The notes beneath the pieces were generated by a model. It made no database searches and had not been told where the DNA came from. It saw nothing but the letters and a program-made list of their open reading frames with translations. Source: an uncultured Clostridia bacterium (GTDB lineage Bacteria; Bacillota; Clostridia; UBA1381). Taken from it: a DNA stretch of 46,629 bases. Position numbers and translations under genes: made by a program. The stretch spans positions 1 to 46,629 of the forward strand of contig CAJFNT010000099.1 in NCBI GenBank assembly GCA_904395315.1. Direction: 5' to 3'. The first letter of the stretch is position 1. Every line of letters begins with the position of its first letter. Positions 40,394 through 46,629 of the stretch are shown here, piece after piece.

Positions 40394-43300
40394 ATGGCAA
40401 GAAAAATGAAAACCATGGATGGTAACAATGCCGCGGCTTACGCGTCGTATGCATTTACCGACGTTGCTGCCATCTACCCGATTACTCCGTCGTCAACCAT
40501 GGCGGAAGTAACAGACGAATGGGCTGCCGCTGGTATGAAGAATATTTTCGGAAATACCGTAAAGGTGGTTGAGATGCAGTCCGAAGCCGGTGCGGCCGGC
40601 GCTGTTCACGGATCACTTACCGCAGGTGCTCTTACAACAACGTATACCGCATCGCAGGGACTTCTGCTTATGATCCCGAATATGTATAAGATCGCAGGAG
40701 AGCAGCTTCCGTGTGTATTCAATGTATCAGCGCGTTGTGTCGCTTCACATGCACTCTCTATCTTCGGAGATCACAGTGACGTTATGGCATGCCGTCAGAC
40801 AGGTTTTGCAATGCTCGCATCGACAAATCCGCAGGAAGCGATGGATCTCGGAGCTGTTGCTCACCTCACAACTATAAAGAGCAGGATCCCGTTCCTTCAT
40901 TTCTTTGATGGATTCAGAACATCCCACGAATATCAGAAGGTAGCATGCTGGGATTATGATGAGCTCGCAGAGATGGTAGATTGGGATGCTTTGAATGCAT
41001 GGAGACATTCATCACTCAATCCTGAACATCCCGCACAGAGAGGTACGGCTCAGAACGGAGACGTATTCTTCCAGGCAAGAGAGGCTTCCAACACAGCATA
41101 TCTCAATGTTCCGGAGCTCACTCAGGAGTACATGGATAAGGTAAACGAGAAGATCGGAACAGATTATAAGCTGTTCAATTATTACGGCGCGCCGGATGCG
41201 GAGCAGGTTATAATTGCAATGGGCAGCGTATGTGACACCATAAAGGAGACTGTAGACTACTTAAACGCTCAGGGTCAGAAAGTTGGTCTTGTTGTAGTAA
41301 GACTTTACAGACCGTTCAGCGCTAAGCATCTTTGTGAGGCTATTCCTGAAACAGTTAAGAAGATATCGGTGCTCGACAGAACGAAGGAGCCGGGCGCATT
41401 GGGCGAGCCGCTCTATCTTGATGTCGTTGCAGCGCTCAAAGAGTGCGGAAAATTCCAGGATGCAGAAGTATACGCGGGACGTTACGGACTCGCGTCAAAG
41501 GATACTACTCCGGCGTGCATCATAGCTGTATATAAGAACACAGAAAAGAAACATTTCACTGTAGGTATCGAGGACGATGTAACGAACCTCTCACTGCCGC
41601 TTGACGAAAATCCGGACACAACACCTGAGGGCATCAAGAGCTGTAAGTTCTGGGGACTCGGAGCGGACGGTACCGTAGGCGCTAACAAGAACTCCGTAAA
41701 GATCATCGGAGACCATACGGATATGAACGTTCAGGCATATTTCGACTACGACTCAAAGAAGTCGGGCGGTCTTACATGTTCACATCTCCGTTTCGGACAT
41801 GCGCCGATAACCTCAACATATCTTATAAATAAAGCAGATTTCGTGGCATGCCACAAAGCTTCATATATCCGTCAGTACGACATGGTATCGGATATCAAGC
41901 CGGGCGGTGTGTTCCTTTTGAACTGTTCATGGACAGGCGAGGAGCTTGACAAGCACCTTCCGGGCCAGGTAAAGAAGTACATCGCTGATAACAACATCCA
42001 GTTCTACACGATCGATGGTGTTAAGATCGGTCTCGAGATCGGACTTGGCAACAGAATAAATACAGTGCTCCAGTCGGCATTCTTCAAGCTTGCAGATATC
42101 ATCCCGACAGAGGACGCTATAAAGTACATGAAAGAAGCGGCTAAAAAGTCGTATTCAAAGAAGGGTGATGCCGTTGTTCAGATGAACTACGACGCTATCG
42201 ACGCCGGCGCTCAGCAGATCGTTAAGGTAGACGTTCCGGAAAGCTGGAAAGACTGCGAGTATGAGGATATCTCAACTCACTTCGATGGCGACAGCGAGCT
42301 TATCGATTATGTAAACAACATCCTTGTTCCGATAAGCGAATTCGCAGGCTCGAAGCTTCCCGTTTCGGCATTCACAAAGTATCAGACAGGTGAAGTGCCG
42401 CTCGGAAGCTCGGCATTTGAGAAGCGCGGTATCGCTGTAAAGGTTCCGACATGGAATCCTGAGACATGTATCCAGTGCGGACAGTGTTCATATGTATGTC
42501 CTCACGGTGTTATCCGTCCGGTAGTTCTCACAGAGGAAGAGCTCAAGAACGCGCCGGAAGGCATCAAGTACACAAATGCAAAGATGCTTGACGGACTTTA
42601 CTACACAATGGCTATATCGGTTCTTGACTGTACAGGATGCGGAAGCTGTGCTAACGTATGTCCGGGTAACATAAAGAACGATACGCTCGTTATGAATATG
42701 CTTGATGATCAGCTTGATCAGCAGAAGTATTTCGATTATGCATCGGAGCTCGGCGAGAAGCAGGCTGTTCTGGACAAGTTCCCGCCGACAAAGGTAAAGG
42801 GTTCACAGTTCAAGAAGCCGTATCTTGAGTTCTCGGGCGCATGCGCGGGCTGCGGTGAGACACCGTACGCTAAGCTTGTAACTCAGCTCTTCGGTGACAG
42901 AATGTTCATCGCAAACGCTACAGGTTGTTCATCGATCTGGGGCGCGTCATGTCCGTCGGCACCGTACACAACGAACGCTGAGGGTGAGGGTCCCGCATGG
43001 GCAAACTCGCTCTTCGAGGACAACGCTGAGTTCGGTCTCGGAATGTTCATCGCTCAGGAGACTCTGAGAGAGCAGAATATCGAAAAGGCTGCAAAAGTGG
43101 CAGAGGAAAATCCGGAAGTGAAGCCTGCATTCGATAAGTTCATGGAGACTAAGGAAGACGGTACTGCAAACAAGGTGGCTACAGAGGAACTCATCAAGGC
43201 TATCTCAAACATCACCTCGCAGGAGGCAAAAGATGTTCTCGCAGACAAAGAATACCTTTCAAAGAAGTCATGCTGGATCTTCGGCGGTGACGGCTGGGCT

Positions 43301-43915
43301 TATGATATCGGCTTCGGCGGTGTTGACCATGCGCTTGCATCAGGCAATGATATAAATATCCTCGTATTCGATACAGAGGTATATTCGAACACAGGCGGTC
43401 AGTCATCAAAGGCTACACCGACAGGCGCTATCGCTAAGTTTGCGGCTGCAGGTAAGGAAGTAAAGAAGAAGGATCTTGCTGCAATAGCAATGAGCTACGG
43501 TTACATCTATGTTGCACAGGTTGCAATGGGCTACAACCAGCAGCAGTGTCTGAACGCTATCCTTGAGGCTGAGAGCTATAACGGTCCGTCGCTTATCATC
43601 GCTTACGCTCCGTGTATCAACCACGGTATCAAGGGCGGTATGACGATCGCGCAGACCGAGGAAAAGAAGGCTGTAGAGTCAGGTTACTGGCACTGCTTCA
43701 GATACGATCCGAGACGCGCTGCAGAGGGCAAGAATCCGTTCCAGCTTGATTCGAAGAAACCGACCAAGGAGTACAAAGACTTCCTCATGGGAGAAGTTCG
43801 TTACAACTCGCTTGCTCGTTCGAATCCGGAAAGAGCGGAGGAATTGTTCGACAAGGCAGTTAAGAATGCTGAGGACAAGTACGAGAAGCTCGTTAAGATG
43901 GCTGAAGAAGAATAA
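40394..43915 (+). CDS. nifJ: pyruvate:ferredoxin (flavodoxin) oxidoreductase
   Basis: A central anaerobic enzyme that oxidises pyruvate to acetyl-CoA and CO2 and reduces ferredoxin. It is the single-chain 1173-residue form with the domains in order: N-terminal pyruvate-binding part (TPSSTMAEVTDEWA near 32), the CoA-binding and linker part, the 2x(4Fe-4S) module (CIQCGQCSYVCP and CTGCGSCANVCP, about 685-760), and the C-terminal TPP domain with a further cluster ligand (CAGCGETPY) and the motif GGDGWAYDIGFGG near 968. AGGAGGAAC lies close to the ATG. The codon usage is markedly more C-rich at third positions than its neighbours, consistent with high expression. Confidence 0.98.
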   Translation: MARKMKTMDGNNAAAYASYAFTDVAAIYPITPSSTMAEVTDEWAAAGMKNIFGNTVKVVEMQSEAGAAGAVHGSLTAGALTTTYTASQGLLLMIPNMYKIAGEQLPCVFNVSARCVASHALSIFGDHSDVMACRQTGFAMLASTNPQEAMDLGAVAHLTTIKSRIPFLHFFDGFRTSHEYQKVACWDYDELAEMVDWDALNAWRHSSLNPEHPAQRGTAQNGDVFFQAREASNTAYLNVPELTQEYMDKVNEKIGTDYKLFNYYGAPDAEQVIIAMGSVCDTIKETVDYLNAQGQKVGLVVVRLYRPFSAKHLCEAIPETVKKISVLDRTKEPGALGEPLYLDVVAALKECGKFQDAEVYAGRYGLASKDTTPACIIAVYKNTEKKHFTVGIEDDVTNLSLPLDENPDTTPEGIKSCKFWGLGADGTVGANKNSVKIIGDHTDMNVQAYFDYDSKKSGGLTCSHLRFGHAPITSTYLINKADFVACHKASYIRQYDMVSDIKPGGVFLLNCSWTGEELDKHLPGQVKKYIADNNIQFYTIDGVKIGLEIGLGNRINTVLQSAFFKLADIIPTEDAIKYMKEAAKKSYSKKGDAVVQMNYDAIDAGAQQIVKVDVPESWKDCEYEDISTHFDGDSELIDYVNNILVPISEFAGSKLPVSAFTKYQTGEVPLGSSAFEKRGIAVKVPTWNPETCIQCGQCSYVCPHGVIRPVVLTEEELKNAPEGIKYTNAKMLDGLYYTMAISVLDCTGCGSCANVCPGNIKNDTLVMNMLDDQLDQQKYFDYASELGEKQAVLDKFPPTKVKGSQFKKPYLEFSGACAGCGETPYAKLVTQLFGDRMFIANATGCSSIWGASCPSAPYTTNAEGEGPAWANSLFEDNAEFGLGMFIAQETLREQNIEKAAKVAEENPEVKPAFDKFMETKEDGTANKVATEELIKAISNITSQEAKDVLADKEYLSKKSCWIFGGDGWAYDIGFGGVDHALASGNDINILVFDTEVYSNTGGQSSKATPTGAIAKFAAAGKEVKKKDLAAIAMSYGYIYVAQVAMGYNQQQCLNAILEAESYNGPSLIIAYAPCINHGIKGGMTIAQTEEKKAVESGYWHCFRYDPRRAAEGKNPFQLDSKKPTKEYKDFLMGEVRYNSLARSNPERAEELFDKAVKNAEDKYEKLVKMAEEE

Positions 43916-43930
43916 TAATACAGTTTATAT

Positions 43931-43966
43931 AAAAAACGGCAGATGCGAAAGCGTCTGTCGTTTTTT
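43931..43966 (+). terminator. strong intrinsic terminator after nifJ
   Basis: A long stem (AAAAAACGGCAGATGC / GCGTCTGTCGTTTTTT, two wobble pairs) with a GAAA tetraloop, beginning 15 bp after the nifJ stop. Confidence 0.88.
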
Positions 43967-44078
43967 GGTTATGTATTTAAATTAGCAATAATAAGTTCAG
44001 ATATGTTATAAGCCTGCAACGGTCTTGTACTTATTCATATAGAGGTCACAGAAGCGCTGCTGCTTTAAAAGCGTATTT

Positions 44079-44888
44079 TCACTTTGTGAGGATCTTTGAT
44101 GTGTTTATAAGCGTTTCTTTCAGATCGGAGGGGAGTATATCCAAAACAGTGTCTCTGATCGAAGCCATTTCATCTGTTACGCCTCTGCGCGAATAGTATG
44201 CCCATGCTATCGAGCCTGCTATCGCCGCAATAGTATCACTGTCGCCTCCGATGGACACAGCGTTTCTTATAGCATCGATAAATCCATTTGACTCGAAAAA
44301 TGCCTCAAAAGCCTGCGGAACGCTGCCCTGACAGCTTACATCGAAACGGTATGATGGTCTGATCTCATCGAGTGTAAAATCAATATTATAATAGTTTTCC
44401 GTAATATAAGCGCGTATCGCATCCATGTCGGAGCCCGTCCTTGCCATGTAGACCACCGAGGAAACCGCTTCAGCGGCTTTTATGCTCTCAGGATGATCAT
44501 GAGTGACGGAAGTCACAGCGAATGAGAGTTGTTTTACATCGTTTATCGAGCGAGATGCGTATCCGCAAGCGCTGACGCGCATTGCCGCGCCGTTTCCAAA
44601 GCTGTTGTAAGGGACCGGCGAACCGGAAAAGATCCATGAATAAAACGATCTGCCATATCCGGCGCCATGATATTTGCGTCCCCAATATTGCATTCTTTCG
44701 ATCGCGCAGTCACTGAGATCAGAATAATTGTTAGGTTTGCTTTTTGCGAGCGCGTCTGCCACAGCTATTGTCATTACAGTGTCATCCGTGAATTTGCTCT
44801 TCGGCGTTATAAGTTCAAAATCCTTTGTTTTTATATTGTGCCATTCAAAACGTGACCCTACAACATCACCGACAACTGCACCAAACAT
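44079..44888 (-). CDS. ADP-ribosylglycohydrolase (DraG family)
   Basis: A 269-residue hydrolase that removes ADP-ribose from proteins or other substrates, related to DraG/ARH. It carries the metal-binding FTDDTVMT block near residue 32-40 and the C-terminal GGDSDTIAAIAG block, the two acidic magnesium sites of the family. No nitrogenase or ADP-ribosyltransferase gene is nearby, so the target is unknown. The ATG at 44888 is chosen because AGGAGG lies nine bases upstream; an earlier ATG abuts that site. A good minus-strand promoter is at 44967-44995. Confidence 0.9.
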   Translation of the reverse strand: MFGAVVGDVVGSRFEWHNIKTKDFELITPKSKFTDDTVMTIAVADALAKSKPNNYSDLSDCAIERMQYWGRKYHGAGYGRSFYSWIFSGSPVPYNSFGNGAAMRVSACGYASRSINDVKQLSFAVTSVTHDHPESIKAAEAVSSVVYMARTGSDMDAIRAYITENYYNIDFTLDEIRPSYRFDVSCQGSVPQAFEAFFESNGFIDAIRNAVSIGGDSDTIAAIAGSIAWAYYSRRGVTDEMASIRDTVLDILPSDLKETLINTSKILTK

Positions 44889-44966
44889 AATAATCATCCT
44901 CCTGTATGTAGTAACATGTAAGCTGCTGTGAAATATTTATCACAATTATTTGTATATCACATAATA

Positions 44967-44995
44967 ATTATACTGTATATGCATCTTGAAGTCAA
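44967..44995 (-). promoter_or_regulatory. sigma-A type promoter for the ADP-ribosylglycohydrolase
   Basis: On the minus strand, TTGACT (44995-44990), a 17-bp spacer and TATAAT (44972-44967). Confidence 0.75.
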
Positions 44996-45083
44996 GCAAA
45001 AAATGTTGATCTTATCGCATGCAGCGGTAGTGGATCTAAAAAATTTTCAACTGTATTTTATACAATTATGCCCTTTTTATATA

Positions 45084-45112
45084 TGGAAATATCAGTGTAT
45101 TCATGATATAAT
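45084..45112 (+). promoter_or_regulatory. weak promoter for the phosphofructokinase gene
   Basis: TATAAT at 45107-45112 is perfect, but the -35 region at 45084-45089 (TGGAAA) is poor, so an activator or a different start is possible. Confidence 0.4.
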
Positions 45113-45177
45113 CATTTGTAAAGAGAGAGGACGGGAACGCGTAGCGTTCGATCAATTTTAAGGAGGATTAATTTAAA

Positions 45178-46404
45178 ATGCAGGGTAATGTAATTGTAGG
45201 TCAGTCCGGGGGGCCGACTTCGGTCATAAATTCGAGCCTTGTCGGAGTGTACAAAACGGCTAAGGACCGCGGAGTAAAAAAGGTCTACGGTATGCGCCAC
45301 GGCATAGAAGGTTTCTTGAACGAACAGTATGTGGATCTTGAGGACTATATACAGTCGGATCTTGACATAGAACTTTTGAAACGCACACCATCGTCATTTT
45401 TGGGCACATGCCGATATAAGCTGCCCGACTTTGAAGAGGACGAAGAGGTTTATTGGAGACTTTTCAATATACTTCATAAAATGGATATAAAGTATTTCTT
45501 CTACATAGGCGGCAATGATTCAATGGACACGATCAAAAAGCTGTCAAACTATGCTGAAAGCATAAACAGCGATATAAGGTTCATGGGTGTGCCGAAGACA
45601 ATAGATAATGACTTGGCAGCGACAGACCACACACCCGGTTACGGCAGCGCGGCGAAGTATATAGCTTCCGCTATGAAAGAGATAATACGCGATGCTAAGA
45701 CATATCCTACCGATTCTATAACTGTTGTTGAAATAATGGGAAGAAACGCGGGATGGCTCACAGCGGCAGCGGCGCTTTCACGCGCGGAAGACTGTACGGG
45801 ACCGGATCTTATATATCTTCCGGAGGTGGAGTTTGATTATGACAAATTCCTTAAAAAGATACTCGAGATAAAGAAATATCAGACAACGGCGGTAGTTGCT
45901 GTTTCGGAGGGAATAAAAACCGCGGATGGACTTTATGTGAGCGAGGCGAACAAGAAGAGTGTCTATGTAGATTCGTTCGGACATAAGCAGCTCGGCGGAA
46001 CGGCATTGTATCTTGCTGATTTTCTCGGCGAGCAAACAGGTATAAAATCGCGGGGGATAGTGTTCTCGACTCTGCAGCGCTGCGCGTCTCATATCGTGTC
46101 GCGCCGCGACATAACCGAAGCGTACACAGTTGGGGCTGACGCTGTGCAGGCAGCTTTAAACGGCGATACCGGAAAGATGGTCACGCTTGAAAGAATATCA
46201 AATACACCGTATCAGATAAAGACAGGACTTTATGATGTAAATCTCATAGCGAATGTTGAAAAATGTGTTCCGCTGGAGTGGATAACCGATGATGGCACAT
46301 ACGTTTCGCATGAGTTCAATGAGTATGCGTCACCGCTGATAATAGGCGAGCTTTCACCGTTTATGGTAGATGGATTGCCGAGACATCTCTTTATCGACAA
46401 ATGA
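45178..46404 (+). CDS. pfp: 6-phosphofructokinase, pyrophosphate-dependent type
   Basis: A glycolytic and gluconeogenic phosphotransferase of 408 residues. The GQSGGPTSVINSS loop near residue 8 binds substrate phosphate. Two signature positions point to pyrophosphate as donor: GGNDS (111-115, with Asp where ATP enzymes have Gly) and PKTIDND (139-145, with Lys where ATP enzymes have Gly). The MGRNAGWLTAAAAL segment completes the active site. It is of the short PPi-PFK kind common in anaerobes and would allow reversible, energy-saving glycolysis. Reads AAGGAGG before the ATG. PPi specificity is a motif-based inference. Confidence 0.92.
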   Translation: MQGNVIVGQSGGPTSVINSSLVGVYKTAKDRGVKKVYGMRHGIEGFLNEQYVDLEDYIQSDLDIELLKRTPSSFLGTCRYKLPDFEEDEEVYWRLFNILHKMDIKYFFYIGGNDSMDTIKKLSNYAESINSDIRFMGVPKTIDNDLAATDHTPGYGSAAKYIASAMKEIIRDAKTYPTDSITVVEIMGRNAGWLTAAAALSRAEDCTGPDLIYLPEVEFDYDKFLKKILEIKKYQTTAVVAVSEGIKTADGLYVSEANKKSVYVDSFGHKQLGGTALYLADFLGEQTGIKSRGIVFSTLQRCASHIVSRRDITEAYTVGADAVQAALNGDTGKMVTLERISNTPYQIKTGLYDVNLIANVEKCVPLEWITDDGTYVSHEFNEYASPLIIGELSPFMVDGLPRHLFIDK

Positions 46405-46429
46405 TCCGATAAAGTGCGGCGGTAAGAGT

Positions 46430-46477
46430 AAAAATGTCCGCCGCTGCAGCCGAGAAGCGCACGCGGCGGACATTTTT
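46430..46477. terminator. bidirectional terminator between pfp and smpB
   Basis: AAAAATGTCCGCCG and CGGCGGACATTTTT form a perfect 14-bp stem with a 20-base loop between the convergent pfp and smpB genes; the right arm touches the smpB stop. Confidence 0.88.
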
Positions 46478-46629
46478 TAATATCTTCGTTCTTTGACAGC
46501 TCTGTCTATTTTTCGTTTCGCGTCGCGGCGGGCTATATCTTCCCGCTTATCGTAGAGCTTCTTGCCTTTTACGAGCGCGAGCTCTACCTTTACAAGCGAG
46601 CCTTTGAGATAGACATTGAGAGGAACGAG
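46477..46629 (-). CDS. smpB: SsrA-binding protein SmpB, C-terminal part (runs off the window)
   Basis: The last 50 codons of SmpB, the partner of tmRNA in ribosome rescue. The readable C-terminus ([20 protein letters not shown] and [20 protein letters not shown]) is the hallmark, including the basic tail that mimics an mRNA. The 5' part lies beyond the window edge. It is convergent with the phosphofructokinase gene. No tmRNA gene is in the window. Confidence 0.95.
   Translation of the reverse strand, partial: LVPLNVYLKGSLVKVELALVKGKKLYDKREDIARRDAKRKIDRAVKERRY

Noticed and set aside
40745-43624. Several minus-strand open frames inside nifJ
   Set aside because: They lie fully within a well-supported 1173-residue gene, and their sequences show no family features; they are artefacts of the biased codon usage of nifJ.
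1-46629. tRNA, rRNA, CRISPR arrays, insertion sequences, prophage
   Set aside because: No cloverleaf, rRNA core, repeat-spacer array, transposase or phage genes were seen on reading both strands.

Overview
The window reads as a chromosomal segment of an anaerobic, spore-forming Gram-positive bacterium of the class Clostridia. The evidence is the combination of sporulation genes (spo0A, spoVAD, spoVAE, a GerW/YtfJ gene), strictly anaerobic metabolism (pyruvate:ferredoxin oxidoreductase, class III ribonucleotide reductase, a pyrophosphate-type phosphofructokinase), Gram-positive gene order (nnr-alr-mazF; scpA-scpB-DUF2953-ytfJ; dac-rluB) and sigma-A type promoters that nearly all use 17-bp spacers. 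The lone rhamnose mutarotase and the GH43-like gene suggest access to plant glycans. Species cannot be assigned. No tRNA, rRNA, CRISPR array, prophage or insertion sequence was seen.

Layout. 1-6250: proA, rdgB, a small membrane protein and nnr form a probable operon, followed by alr with a mazE-like/mazF pair. 6258-9048: an aldo/keto reductase and a secreted stalk-domain protein are read outward from face-to-face promoters. 9048-11756 (minus strand): a site-2 protease, scpA, scpB, a DUF2953 protein and ytfJ form one operon. 12002-16903: a DRE-TIM aldolase, then a 0.55-kb transcription unit without a conventional gene (consensus promoter to strong terminator, 13118-13687), spoVAD-spoVAE without a neighbouring spoVAC, and a GH43-like gene translationally coupled to comF. 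17014-21739: rhaM, a zinc-ribbon/YARHG membrane protein, a double-HTH regulator and a DUF6110-like/P-type ATPase metal-export unit.

21967-27345: D-Ala-D-Ala carboxypeptidase, rluB, the aromatic amino-acid genes aroF and pheA, an IscR-like Rrf2 regulator and a flavoprotein. 27500-30000: spo0A with three 0A boxes upstream, a zinc-phospholipase-C-like protein and a YtxH-like protein. 30181-36786: DUF1015 protein, ABC-F ATPase, thyA, proC, a gene remnant and a purine permease. 36901-39709 (minus strand): nrdD-nrdG under a perfect NrdR box. 40394-46629: nifJ with a structured leader, an ADP-ribosylglycohydrolase, a PPi-type phosphofructokinase and the 3' end of smpB.

Most of the window is ordinary housekeeping sequence. 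The region most worth following up is 13118-13687. It is an apparent transcription unit that is either a long structured RNA or a small gene interrupted by an in-frame TGA followed at once by a 9-bp hairpin. Other points of interest are a MazE-like antitoxin with no DNA-binding domain, an ABC-F protein with one degenerate ATP site, a dispersed hairpin-associated intergenic repeat, and a structured leader ahead of nifJ.
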